NCBI GenBank assembly: GCA_023212725.1
Contig: JALBYF010000021.1
Location: 62,001-126,000 of the forward strand
Direction of reading: 5' to 3'
Source of the DNA: Tranzscheliella williamsii
Taxonomy: Eukaryota > Basidiomycota > Ustilaginomycetes > Ustilaginales > Ustilaginaceae
DNA length: 64,000 nucleotides
Below the pieces are notes generated by a model. The model searched no databases, was not told the origin of the DNA, and was given only the letters and a program-made list of their open reading frames with translations. The position numbers were made by a program, and so were the translations under genes. This document shows positions 31,161-42,792 of this stretch, piece by piece (within the stretch, counting starts at the first letter, position 1; every line of letters begins with the position of its first letter).

Positions 31161-33689
31161 GATCGCAAGGGAGACTTGACGTTTCGTTGACGCTTGCGTG
31201 GCTCAGAAGCGTGTACGGAAAAGGTGGGTCGAATACGCCTTGGCGAGCGGATAGCCGTAGGTACTTGCGCTGTTTGTACAGTTGCTGTCACAGTGTAATG
31301 CTGCCTGGAGAACGCCGCGACGTAGCACAGGGCCAGAGTTGACAGGCAGTACAGGATCTAGGCAAGCGGCAGACTTCGTGATCGTTAAGGGCAAAGCGCA
31401 CTTGAGGCTGTGAAGAAGATCCCAGCTCGAAAAGTCACCGCGTGAGCGGTCGCGAGGATCGATTAGGTCGGCTGACTTCGGAAGGCTGGTTCGGCGACTA
31501 GGGAAGATGCGTCGAGTGTAGACGGACGGATGCTAGTGTTGTATTGGTTCAGCTCGACAAACGGAGTTGCGGTCAAGACAGAAAGAGACGTCAAAGGGGT
31601 GGCGATCAAGGAGTACGATGATGGATGGGACAAGTGAAGCGGAGACCCTCGTCTACTACGGACCAGCGAAATGGGACAAGAAGCTACTCCATTCCCCACC
31701 GGGTGAAGGGTGCATTAGTGCGGATGAGACAAGTCAGGGCGTAGCAGGAATAGGCCCGATACGGCAGGTGAGCCAAGGGCACAAAGGCTGTGTCTGAGGC
31801 CTTGAAGCGGAGATAAAAATATATAGTTAGGGCATTCACTAGCATTTGAGGGCATTCTGGAAATCGCGTTTTTACACCGCTGTCAGTCCGGAAGCCTAAC
31901 TGAGCGTCCCTGATTACAGAACAAGCTTCGACTCTCACGCTTTGGGTTGTATGCTCGACCGCGGAAAAGAGACAAACTACCAAATCGGAGGCGCTAGAAC
32001 GCAGCTCGCCAAGAAGTCGGAGACAGCACCGACAGCACGAAACTGATACGTGCTCGCACAGTCTTGTACTAGCTTGCCACTCTGAGATTACATTAATAAC
32101 AACAGGCGGCGAACTCATGTGACTGCTTGTGAGCCCGTGTCATTTGTTGTGGGCAATGGTAGAAACACACCCCCTTTTGTCAACGCCACGCTTTTATCCC
32201 GATTCACACAGCAGCAAACGAAGACCTCCAGCTTTGCTCGTACGGTATCAGTGAAGGTTCTTTAACATCCTTTGGAAGGCTGTTGGCTTTCTGCAAGTTC
32301 GTATGACGGTGTTGTCCCTTCTCTAGCTCGTGACCTGGTAGAGCAGCACAACGCTAGGCCCACAGCCTTGATTAGTGAAAGCATGAAACGTACGGGTAAC
32401 TCACGACAAAAGCAGTGTTAGGTCAGCGAACTCCTTCCAAAATGACGGCACAGATTGGAAAAAGAGCGTGGCGTTACCTAAAAGGATGTGGCTCTATCAT
32501 TTGCCCCGATAAAATCGCTAGTTGAGCCAGCACCGAAGCTTGTTTGGGAGCTCGCCTCGCGGTTCTCGAACTCGCGGGATAGCATAGTGAGGAACACAGT
32601 GTCTAATACTTTTAGCCGATGCTGCTTCAGTACTGCGATTGACCATTTGAAGCAGATATAGCCGACTCGACAGCCATCGAGAAGGCTGGACAGAGGCAGC
32701 GTGCAGATCTGCCAATCACGATTGAGGCACTGAACATGCTTGTTAGGACTGTGACTTCCATCGTTCCAGGGCAAGGGAGCCAACGCAGTTTCTGCTCTTT
32801 ATGTATAGGCATGACTGCCCGTCTTCACGCACAGCGGAAAAGACCTGGGCAAAGCGGCGCGACGTAACTCGACCACATTTTTACTAGGGCCCGGTGGGTG
32901 CTCGTGTCCTTGAACTCGCTCGCCTGCGTATTGTACACGAGACCCACCTTGCGGGCATATCTTCTCTGATTAACTAGACACGCTAGAGCCTGCAGTTTGC
33001 TGACATGCCGTAAAGACCCGACTTGGACTGTAGCCGTCGTCCGCAAAGTGCGCACTCGAGATGCTACCGGGTGCGAAGGGCGCACTATTGTACTGTAGCA
33101 TACGTATTCCCACAAGCGTGCGACGCTGTTGTCTCTCCCGCACTCCGCATCCCATCTTGCTCGCCAATTCGCAACAGGAGCCTACGCAATTGTGGCTTCA
33201 CAGCGAAAGCTGGGGTTGACAAAGTGAGGCAAAATCAAGTTGCGATATCAGCCTCCATTTTCCTGCCCCTTTTTCGCTTTCATTTTCCACGTACTTATCA
33301 ACAGGATGTTTTGTGGAGTCCTTCCATATAGCCAAAACGCCTCTGTTCCATGGGCGATGGTCAAGTAGCAACCAGGAGGAGAGAACGCACGCCAAGTGAC
33401 TCGCCGTCAACGGACGAAAGTGGAAAGACAGACTGATTGGAGCGCGCCCAGCAGTTGCCATAAATGAGTGGCGACGCGATGTCGATAGATAATTATTGAT
33501 ACATACTCTGGTGAGCCTAGACGAGTACAGGTGGAGAAATGCAGGGAAACTTGCGTAGGGTCATGCTAATGGATGCGGAGGGATGCGGGAGATGGGACGA
33601 CGGTGGATATATGGGATGGAAACTTATGTGTGCGGGTATGTGGCGCAGCGCACCGACTACGGCCGCAGAAAGGGCGAGAAGGGTCGAGG
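31161..33689. other. Long intergenic region upstream of the bZIP gene
   Basis: 2.5 kb without a supported gene. The longest minus-strand frame (31684-32118, 144 codons) has no recognisable domain. Part may be a long promoter or 5' leader of the bZIP gene, common for regulatory genes. A tRNA A-box-like stretch near 32323-32345 was examined and rejected. Confidence 0.4.
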
Positions 33690-35695
33690 CTACTGCTCGT
33701 CCTCGAACTGACACCAGACTACCTCTTCTCGCCAGCACTCGTCTGGTGCGCAGCTGTCATCTTGGCCCGTCGTGCAGCAGTCGGCCTTGCAAACAAAGAT
33801 GAAAGCGGTGCTCCACACCAATCCCGTGGTGACATTGAGATACTCTCCAGTCTCCAATACAGCTCCCTCGTGATTGGCGTCGGGAAGTTTCCGACCCAAG
33901 GCACGCTCGATTTCGGTTTTGCGACGAACGTCGTGCTCTTCGTCGCCAGCGGTGATGCTAGATTCGGTGGCGATAGGCGAGCCATCGGCTGCCTGAATTG
34001 AGTCCGGCTTCAGTAGGTTGATCAGATTGGGCATGAGCTGTGCTTCGAATACCCTCTCGCCTCCGCAGTGCGGGCAAGGCGGTACACTCGAGGTTGTATA
34101 CTCTTCATTCTCTCCCGCCTTTGTCGCTTGCGGCCAAAGCTGGCGAAAGATCTCGCCCCTAGCGTGGAAAGGTATGGGGGAACCTCCAAAGTCGTACCTG
34201 ACCACCTGTCTTGGTTCAATGGTGATCCGCTTTAGGAATCTTTCGAAGGTCGAGTCCATACCGTCTAGCAACGGGTTCTCGTATCCTTCCTTGGCGAAGC
34301 TTTTCAACTCGGCTTCGGTAATTTCGATACCTGCAGCGCCGTTGCTAGAGGCCCGCTTGAGGAGGTCAGCCTCCGCTGCTGAGAGCTTCTTGGAAACGGA
34401 AGAAGACGATGGTTCGGGTATCGTGTTCAAGTATAGAGGCGGATTGTAACGGGTAGCAGACAGGATCCAGGGGGAGTCCGATCCCGTCGACGAGGAGACA
34501 TCTTTGATCGCCGACTTGATAGCCAATTCCTCGGCCAGGCGTTCGTCTTCGTCATCATCATCACTTTGTGAGCTAGATTCGTCTTGATCGGACAAAGATT
34601 CAGCTTCTGCGACCGACGCCTCATTCGGCGCGGGCTCGGATGCAGGCTCAGATGCGAAAGGGTTATCAGATCCGCCGCCAAACAACATGCCACCCAGTCC
34701 GGCGCCCGATCCTGCGGCGTTACTGGTAGAGCTAGCAAAGGGATTGATCTTGGCCCTCTCTTCTTGCTCCTTCTTTGCCTTTGCGATTGCGGCGTCCCTC
34801 TCTTTCCGAGCTTGTTCGCGCGCTTCTCGCTTCAGCTTCTGTTTTGCCAATTTTGCTGCCCATCGAGGGTTATGTTTGAGCGTGCGGATAACGCGCAGTC
34901 TGCAGAAGCACGAAACAAGATGCAAGCAAGATGCAAGAAGAGCTGTCAGCAAATCGGGCCCTTCCCCTTAACCCGGTACTCTTCGGTGGTGAGGTACATC
35001 GAGCAAGAGAGGAGACATGAGAGCAGAAAGCGACATCTACGGCTAATGATGCAAGAATTGAAGGGGGCATCATTGTTAAAAAGCTCGGTTGTCAAAGTTG
35101 TATTCTTTTCAGAGCCCGAAGGGGCGTCAAGTGAAGAAATTGATACTAATCCTTTGCCCATCCGCATCGCCGTAGATGTCATACTATTGCTATCATGGCT
35201 TCTCTCCCGCCTACGAGCCAGGAGGGTTGACTTGCGAACTTACGAAGACGCATCGGTACGTTGGCAGAGAGCCCTTGCGCAGCCCCAGACCAGAAGGCAG
35301 CGGTCGTAGGCAGATTCTTCCAAAGGAGCAAAAACCTGAACCAGCAGCTGCATCTCCTGCTTGCAGGTTCTACAAAGCGCAATCTCTTTGGGAGGGGTAG
35401 ACTTCATCGGAAGCCAGGCCTGTCGCAACGTAAGGATGGTTCGACGCAGTTCGAGTCAGATGAATGCTTGTCAGATGAATGCTTGCCAAGAGGGGGTAGC
35501 CGAAGCCTGAGGTTAAGGCGCCAATCAACTTACGGCACGGCCACCAATTCGGGAAACCAAGGGATTGGCTTCGTCGTCGCCCTCCAGGGGCCCGTCGGCA
35601 AGCCCAAGCTGGACGTCCGAGGCCTCGAACTCGGAACCAGAGTCTGAGTCGTATCCGCCATCCTCATCCGCGCTCGAAGTGGTTGGACGCGGCAT
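33690..35695 (-). CDS. TSR4: PDCD2/Tsr4-type protein (ribosomal protein uS5 chaperone family)
   Basis: Three exons on the minus strand: 35534-35695, 35244-35419 and 33690-34899, giving 515 residues. Exon 1 ends NPLVSRIGGRA and exon 2 continues AWLPM, rebuilding the family start SRIGGxPxWLP. Exon 2 carries a zinc-binding CRTCKQEMQLLVQVFAPLE and a GCARALC second half. Exon 3 begins with LRVIRTLKHNPRW, then a long acidic low-complexity middle. The C-terminal PDCD2_C region follows, with QVVRYDFGGSPIPFH, CPHCGGERVFEAQLMPNLIN and a terminal EVVWCQFED. Yeast Tsr4 escorts nascent Rps2 (uS5) for 40S assembly. Introns are 114 bp (first) and 344 bp (second, longer than usual). The end-to-end frame agrees (516 codons with stop). 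Confidence 0.92.
35455..35484. repeat. Tandem duplication of 15 bp in TSR4 intron 1
   Basis: Two exact, adjacent copies of a 15-bp unit (GTCAGATGAATGCTT), at 35455-35469 and 35470-35484, inside the first intron of the PDCD2/TSR4 gene. It looks like a slippage duplication. Confidence 0.85.
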
Positions 35696-36366
35696 CTTCA
35701 AGAGCAAAGATAAAAGCATGTCAGAACCAGATGCTTCGACGTTGGCGAGACATAGCGAAGCCAGGAGGAGTGAGCCGCGAGGATTCGCATAGGCTATGGG
35801 TTTCAGGAATAGGTAGCCACAGTTTTGACAGCATCGGATTCCGCGGGCGCTTCACCTCTGCGTGAACAGAGGATCCACGTGCCTCCCGCAATGCGGAATC
35901 CTAAGACTCGTCATCTAGTGTTGTTCATCATTTAGTGGATACAAGGGGGGACTGCAATACAGTTGCGTGTGACACTGCGTGTGTCATGCTTTCGCCGTGC
36001 TGTCTGCATTGTAGCTGGGTTCGAATACATACCTCTGTGGTGATGATCGACTGGAATGAATCCGAACGCCGAGGAGTCCAGACCGGGTATATGTTACGAT
36101 GGGGGAAGGGAGGCAAGCAGCAGGGGCAGGGTAGTGCGACACTCTTGTAAAAGGATTCCTCTTTCCTATCTTCGTGTCTCTGGTCGAAATTCTTCTCACT
36201 CTGACTGACCAGAATTTTTGTGTACAGCCAAGGAAAGGAAAACTGCGGGATCATCAGGAACTTAACATGCTTACCTCTTTTTGCCTTTCGATCACCATGG
36301 AGAGTTGTCAGAAATTGAACAGCATCACTGCACTCATGCTAAAGGCCGAGAGCCGGTCAAGGTCAA

Positions 36367-36382
36367 GAAGGGCATGCCCTTC
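36367..36382. repeat. Perfect 16-bp palindrome
   Basis: GAAGGGCATGCCCTTC reads the same on both strands. It lies 42 bp upstream of the long hairpin and about 510 bp upstream of the ERV14 start. It could be a binding site for a dimeric regulator. Confidence 0.75.
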
Positions 36383-36423
36383 GAACACTGCCTGAGGATT
36401 ACAGTTACGAGTCTCTACATGAG

Positions 36424-36489
36424 CGAAGCCTCTGATGATGCGCAGGTGTATGTAGTAACAAGCACGACCTGCTGAGAGGTGATGCTTCG
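36424..36489 (+). ncRNA. Candidate structured RNA hairpin with C/D-like boxes
   Basis: Nested inverted repeats form one imperfect hairpin. CGAAG (36424-36428) pairs with CTTCG (36485-36489). CCTC (36429-36432) pairs with GAGG (36476-36479). GCAGGT (36441-36446) pairs with ACCTGC (36467-36472). A TGATGA (36433-36438) follows the CCTC arm and a CTGA (36472-36475) precedes the GAGG arm, the layout of C and D boxes closed by a terminal stem. The box-to-box spacing of 33 nt is short for a eukaryotic C/D snoRNA and no D'/C' pair is evident. It could also be a simple regulatory hairpin or chance. Confidence 0.3.
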
Positions 36490-36889
36490 GTTTCTTCGCC
36501 CTAGCAAGCCGATGCTTGAATGTAGAGAAAGGAGATGTGAGTGTTCAGCTGTGGGTGTTCAGATCGGGGGTCTTTGTTCCGATCTGACTTAGTGCGGTCA
36601 CTTTGGACCTGCAATTTGTGAATTCTGAAGCGACTGTGATAGGCTCCCGGCGGGGCGAAGCTTGCCCGCCTATGTCTTTGGTGGCCTCCCCGTCCTCATC
36701 CTTTCATCTCCACATCCTTGCTACCTTATCCCTCAGCACGAACCAGCCTTGCACCAGCTCGTCGGCATCCCGCCTTCTTCGCTGCCCGTCGCCAAGCTTG
36801 CTCTTTTCTCGGCTCGCATCATTCGGATCAGTTTTGGATCCTCGCATCCTCACCTCTGCGCAGTAGTCTTCTAGACCTACTCCTCCAAG

Positions 36890-37579
36890 ATGTCCGGCGA
36901 AGGTAGGCCTGCAATGAAGCTGCTGTTTGCACTTGCCGCTGCGAGAAGCTGACAGCGATGTTGCAATCTTCTTTCTCCTCGCAGGTTGGCTGTTCCTACT
37001 TTCAGTACTGCTCTCGGCAGTGCTGCTCTTCACTATGGTTTTCTTCGTACGTTCTGCAGGCCGTCCAACTCAGCAGCACGACCATGGCTTAGCATGACTG
37101 ACCACCGTACCCTCTTCTCTTCCCTTCCGACAGATCATTATGTTCTCTGACTTGGAATGCGACTACATCAACCCCATCGATCTTTGCAACAAGCTTAACC
37201 AGGTAAGTTGCAAGTTGGCCTGGCTGCCCGCCCGTTTTTCCGCACCTCTGCCCAGTCGGACCCAGTTAACCCAGTCTCTGCCTTCTTGCTCTGCGCTTGA
37301 CTCCACCAGTTCATTCTCCCGGAAATGGCCGCGCACGCAGTTCTCACCGTCTTCTTCCTGTTGAGTGGGCAATGGCTCGCCTTCTTGCTTAACGCTCCTT
37401 TGGTGGCTTTCAACGTCAATAAGGTCATGAACAAAAATCACACCTTGGATGCGACAGAAATCTTCCGGACCCTGTCGGGCCACAAGAAGGAGTGTTTCAT
37501 CAAGCTGGGCTTCTACCTCGTCAGCTTCTTCTACTATCTATACAGGATGATTCTGGCTCTGATCGCCGACGCCGAGTAA
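36890..37579 (+). CDS. ERV14: Cornichon-family ER cargo receptor Erv14
   Basis: Four exons: 36890-36902, 36985-37046, 37134-37202 and 37310-37579, 137 residues. Exon 1 encodes only MSGE plus one base. The joins give GWLFLLSVLLSAVLL, then MFSDLECDYINPIDLCNKLN, then FILPEMAAHAVLTVFFLLSG. All are hallmark Erv14/cornichon sequences, and the C-terminus ends FFYYLYRMILALIADAE. The protein has three to four membrane helices and loads transmembrane secretory cargo into COPII vesicles. Introns are 82, 87 and 107 bp. Length matches yeast Erv14 (138). It is divergent from TSR4 and convergent with lamA. Confidence 0.97.
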
Positions 37580-38088
37580 CGCGCTGCAGGGTGATCTCTG
37601 CTGACATTGCGCCTCTCGTCCAGGCGTTTATGCTCCCTGTCAGCGCACTCCGCTGCCTCCGGCATGGCCCTGCGGTGCGCACAGGTGTGTGTCCAGCAGA
37701 CATGCAACTGCGACCCGACAGCGGGCCGGTCGCTCACCCGGTCATCCCACCGGGCGTAATTGACCGCTCGTCGCCGCGTTGTCCAGCGGCTCCGGTGCCC
37801 CAGTTCGAAAGATCTCCTACTCTCACCGTGTTCCACGCTCGCCCCACCATCTGTACTCTGACTTGCCATGTCTCTTCTCTTCGCGTCATCCAGGCTTAGG
37901 AAATACCATACTTCTCCACAGATCTGTGTTGTTTCGCATCCCTGTCCAAGCCCTTCCTGGTCCCTCAGAACGTTACACAGCCCGCCATACTCGAGCGCAG
38001 ATTCAAGAGGAAAACTAGTCTCGTATACCTTCGGGCGGTGAGAAACGGAGGCGAGCTATGTACAAACCGGGCGAGGCCAATACTCTCG
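37580..38088. other. Convergent 3' intergenic region ERV14 / lamA
   Basis: 509 bp between convergent stop codons. Nothing but 3' UTR sequence was recognised. Confidence 0.5.
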
Positions 38089-41000
38089 TCACTGGCCGCC
38101 TACCAGGATAGCATCGCCGGGGTCGACGCTGCTTCCCGGCGGTTTCAGGACGGCCTTGATGCTGATGCAGCCTTCGGGCGCCACCACGTCGATCTCCATC
38201 TTCATCGCTTCGAGGATGGCTACCCTTTGGCCTGCTTGCACCTTGTCCCCGGCTTTGACCAGCACTTTCCACACGTTGGCCGCAAGGCTCGACGTGATCG
38301 GGAGCGCTGATTCGTCTGTGTACGACAAGGGCATGACACGTCCAGGCAGGAATGGTGGTGAAGTGAGATCGGTCAGCGCAATGCAAACAGGTACTCGAGA
38401 TGGGTACGGACTTACCGTGAGCGAAATCTTCCAACGTGGCGGTGCCCTGGCCTGTTGCCTTGCCCGCCGCTTTTTGCTTTTCTGCTTCCTCGACTTCCTG
38501 CTGCCACTCTGCAAAGAGCTGCTCCTCCCGCTTCTCCGCTTTGCTTAGCGACACGGCCTGCTGTGCGCGGAACTCCTCGGTGGCGTCCGCAATCGAGGCC
38601 AGGAAGGCCGACTGTTCCGCCACGTCAAAGACCGTGTCTTTGACCTTCCACTTGTACGTCCCGGCCTCAAACTCCCGCAGTGCTGCGTCGTAGGTGGCTT
38701 GGTCGACCTTCTCGAACTGGACGGTGTCGAAATTCTCAAAGAGGTAAGGCTGCGTGGCGCCGAAGCCGGGTTTGTCGCCAAAGGTGGCCCAGCAGGGCAG
38801 CGTGCGGCCGAGCAATGCGTACCCGCCGGGGCAGCTTACTGGATAGATGGCGAAACAGCTTCCGCCATGGCCCAGAGCGCCGGCGGGCGTCGTAAGTCGT
38901 GTTGGGTTATACTTCTGGCATCGCATGCGCTTGCGCGGATCCAGCGGCAGCAGGATCGGCGTACCCAGATAGAAACCTACAGCAACCGCCAACTGTCGGC
39001 ACCCAATCACAGCCTGCTCGACCTCTTCGACGCTGGCATAGCCATTCGCCTCGGCAAGGTAGGCGCTGTTGTCTGGCAGATACACAGCTTTCGAACGCAC
39101 TGTCTCCATGTACTTCTGAATGGACAGCTTGACTTCTGGATCGTCAAATGTCACCGGCAATGTAAACTCTCGAGTCGGGATCTTTACGTCCGTGGCGCTC
39201 GGAATCTTCATCTCAATCTGCACCAGCCAGTCTACGAAAGACCGCAGGTCTGTTACTTTAGTAGGGTCGATCTGTATCGTAACACTGCGCAAGTTCGGGT
39301 TCAGGTCGATGATGCCCGAAGTGGCCTTCGTTTTGTTTAGTTCGCGAATGAGGAGCTCAATTCGGCACCGGTTGATGATGTCGGCGGTCATTTCGCCATA
39401 CTCCATCACCACGAAGCGGTCTCCAGCCGAACGAATGATGACCTTTGGGCGAGTCCCTTCGACCTCGTCCACACTGGCAAGGATGGACCTCGACGAATTG
39501 AAGTCTCCCTTTGCGTAGATGGGATCTGCCACAGTCATCGACAGTGGTTCGACACGGATGGACTTACCCTCCGCGGCTTGCTTGATCTGTTTCAAGTATG
39601 TAGACACCCGCTTGCTGATTTCACGAGACTGGTCAAAAGTGACCGGCACGAAGCGAAGCTTGTCGCTCGGCTTCATCTGTCCGTCTCGCCACTCGCTCGA
39701 GATAATGGTACTGGAGATCAGCAGTCCTCCCAGATCTGGGCCATCGCGACCCAGGATGACTGGCACATCTCCATTCATGTTGACGCCTCGTGAAGAATAA
39801 CCGAATTCGAGAACATTGCTTGGATGAGATCCTCCTTCCCCACCGTCCGTGCGAGCCCACTGGAAACGAGGCCCCTCTAGCCGGATACCTGTCCTGGACG
39901 CCTGGTGGGACACTTTCCAGGGCGCGCCGTACAATTTCTGCCGATCGCTCGACGTCAAAAAGCCGTCGTCGTCAAACGGACCGGCCATACAGAGCAAAGG
40001 CCATCCGTCCCCACCGTTACTCTCGTCAAATAGGGCAGACAGACGAGCTTCGGGCGGCAAAGAAAACGGCTGGATCTCGCCATTTGCTGCGAGCTTGCTT
40101 GCTTCAGCATCCATATCGAGAGTGTCGCCTGCCAACAGGGCTCGTCCCTGATAGCCGCCAAAGCCGAGCGACGGGCAAGTGGACTTGGAACTAAGGTAGA
40201 CGGGGATCTCGGGCAGACCCCCGCGAACGGCCAGATAGGATCTGCAGCCCGCCGCCCCAGCGGCTACCTTGTTTATCTTCAGCTTTGAGCCAGCAGGTAT
40301 CACCAGACGGCTGTAAGCTTCTACGGACTTGCCGTTCAAAGTCATCTCCATCTCGGCTCCGGCCAAGCTTACAATGGCAGCAGCATGGAAAAGGAGTTCG
40401 GGTCCTGCTAATGTGATCTCGAGGGCTTCGGTCCCGGGAGGATTGCCGACGAGCACATTGGCGACCTGGAGGGACAGGGAGTCCATCGCACCGGCTTCGG
40501 GGATGCCGTGACCCACACCCCTCCGCCCGGGGAAATCTTGTACAGTAGTGCTAATACCGCCCGACAGTACCTCTATAGCGCAGGGCTGATAGCTAAACCC
40601 GGAGGAGCTGGTCAAGAACGAAGTGAGTGTTTCTCCGGCCTTGAAGGGCTCGGAAGCCACGATGGATCTTAGTAGCCCAAGGTTGGTCGGCGTGCCTTGG
40701 ATCTTGGATTCATGCAACAGGACCTCGGCCTCTTTGATAGCTTCGGGCCGAGAAGGTGCCCAGACACACATCTTTGAGAGCATGGGGTCATATGAGGCCG
40801 ACACTCTGGTGCCGGTAGAAACCCAGCCGTCGATCCTAGGCTTCTTGACTTTGTCAGTGGCGTACTCGACGAGTTGCAGCAGACCCGGAGTAGGCGCATA
40901 GTTGCGGATGGGATTCTCAGCATAGAGACGTGCTTCAATGGCGGCACCAGTGGGGCCCGACTTCTGCAGCGATTTTAGGACATCCGCGGGAATGCCTCCC

Positions 41001-42108
41001 TTGCCAGCAAGCTCCATCTCGGCCTGCATAAGCATGAGGGCGACCAAGTCTACATCATAGCAGAGTTCCGTGACGCAGTGCTCTACTTGCAGGCGAGCGT
41101 TGACCTCGAGGAAATAGAAGCTCGCCGTGTCATCGTCCACCAGCATCTCGACGGTGCCTGCACTCCTGTACTTGGCCGACTTGGCGAGCTCGACCGCGCA
41201 TGATGTGACCTTTTCTCGGAGACCTGGCGTTTTGTGAACGAAGGGAGATGGACACTCCTCGATGACCTTCTGATGCCTGCGCTGGATGCTGCATTCGCGT
41301 TCGCCGAAATGTACGGCTTCGCCTTGACCGTTGCCGAAGACTTGCACCTCGACATGGCGGCCATTCTCTACGTACTTTTCGAGAAAGACAGAGGCATCCC
41401 CGAAGAGGGCCTTGCCACGGCTGACAATCTTGTCAAAGGCCGATTTGAGTTCTTCTTCGCTGCGGCAGACTTGCAAGCCGAGGCCTCCGCCGCCGGCAGT
41501 GCTCTTGAGGATGACGGGATAGGTGATTTTAGAAGCCTCTGAGATTGCCTGCGAAACGTCTGCGAGCAGTCCCGTGCCGGGCACGCAGGGCACCTGCGCC
41601 TTCTCCGCCAGCTCTCGCGCCTGATGCTTCAAGCCAAACGAGTTGATGGTCTCACTTCTCGGACCCGCGAAGATCACGCCCGGGGTCGCCTCGATGAGCT
41701 CTGCAAACGCAGGATTCTCCGAGAGAAAACCGTAGCCAGGAAGGATACAGTTCGCGCCGGTCTTCCTACACACATCGAGGATGGCCTGCTGGTCCAGATA
41801 GCCTTTACCATCCGATTCTTTGCCGTCTAAGAGGAAGCTTTCGTCGGCTGCCGACACGTGCGGTGCGGCTGTATCGTCGTGCGTGTAGACAGAGACAGTG
41901 GGAAGGCCCAGAGCTTTGCAAGAGCGAATCTGCGAAGATGGGCATAGCGGAGGTCAGCCTACGAGCTGCGTCTGTTGCGGATTTAGTTATCGTTACTTAC
42001 CAGTCTCAAGGCGATCTCTCCACGGTTGGCAACTAGGACTTTGGTGAGCGCTTGCGGTTGAAAGCGAGGCTGACTGGCTGTGAAGCCAGCGTTCGAAGCG
42101 TTCGTCAT
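38089..42108 (-). CDS. lamA: Biotin-dependent urea-carboxylase-like enzyme of the lam locus (biotin carboxylase + AHS2 + AHS1 + biotin carrier)
   Basis: Three exons on the minus strand: 42001-42108, 38416-41929 and 38089-38315, 1282 residues. Domains in order: biotin carboxylase (about 20-470) with VLVANRGEIALRL at the start, the ATP-grasp loop STAGGGGLG near 179-187 and EVNARLQVEH near 311-320; a KipA/PxpC-like AHS2 domain from about 487 (GGISTTVQDFPGRRG); a KipI/PxpB-like AHS1 domain from about 840; and a biotin carrier domain with EAMKME, biotin Lys at 1246. This is the order of urea carboxylase, but the amidase half of Dur1,2 is absent. The neighbour is a divergent LamB/YcsF gene. I infer an ATP- and bicarbonate-dependent lactam-opening enzyme (2-pyrrolidone or 5-oxoproline). 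Plain urea carboxylase is the main alternative. Introns are 71 and 100 bp. Confidence 0.9.
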
Positions 42109-42792
42109 GGTCTGACCCCGATCTTTGAATCGCTGTACATACGAGCCTCTGAGGTGGCAGAAGGGTAAGGGTCGGTGGGAAAGCGTATCTGCTCTTCTGG
42201 CCGAAAGGGCTGCCGCGCTGTAGAATTCTCGCTATAAACAGCGCTCTAAGGCTTGCATCCGACGCCTTTTACGTACAGGCGATACAGGTTCATGCTTTGA
42301 CCTGATCTGAGGCGGGAAAGCCTTATCAGGTCTATTGAAGGATGCGGTACCAGGCACATTCGCACTTGTTGAAGGAATGTGAATGTTCACGAGGGCTCGC
42401 ATGGATCATCGCGCATTCGACCAGCCGTTATCGGGCCGGCGAATTGATGCACGGTACGCCGAAGCGGCATCTCGTACGCTCATGTGACGAGTCAGGAGTG
42501 CCGATGTCACACCTCTGCCTAAGATAGCGGGTGCGGGGAAACTGGCTGGCTGAAGCGCGGCGAGAAGATTACCGACCAGCTGACTTCACAGCACATGCGT
42601 GGAAACGCACCGTCGGTCCGATAAACGGCGTATAGCAATTTGCGGAGTAAGTCCTGGCTATCAACGAACGCTGCTGAGCAACCTTTGCGGCCATCCACCT
42701 TTCAAGCAGCCACCTACATTACGCTTCGACTCCGACATTCCAACTTGCCTGCACTCGACGTGATCCAAAGGGCCCCAAAGCTTGTTAACAAC
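42109..42792. promoter_or_regulatory. Shared divergent promoter lamA / lamB with GATA sites
   Basis: 684 bp between divergent starts. GATA-factor cores are seen at 42322-42327 (CTTATC), 42428-42432 (TTATC) and 42620-42624 (GATAA). Fungal nitrogen regulators of the AreA/Nit2 class bind this core. The homologous Aspergillus nidulans locus is under nitrogen metabolite repression. The cores are short, so chance hits are possible. Confidence 0.55.

Larger units (their letters stand above)
35696..36889. promoter_or_regulatory. Divergent intergenic region TSR4 / ERV14
   Basis: 1.2 kb between divergent starts. It holds a perfect 16-bp palindrome (36367-36382) and an extended hairpin (36424-36489), both listed separately. 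A plus-strand frame at 36281-36475 (64 codons) has coding-like composition in its middle but matches no family I know. Confidence 0.45.

Noticed and set aside
31684..32118. 144-codon minus-strand frame upstream of the bZIP gene
   Set aside because: No domain, unusual Cys-rich random-like composition, no neighbouring splice-consistent exons.
32320..32420. tRNA-like A box (TAGCTC...TGGTAGAGC)
   Set aside because: A D-arm can be drawn, but there is no matching anticodon stem and no TTC-type T-arm, even when allowing an intron.
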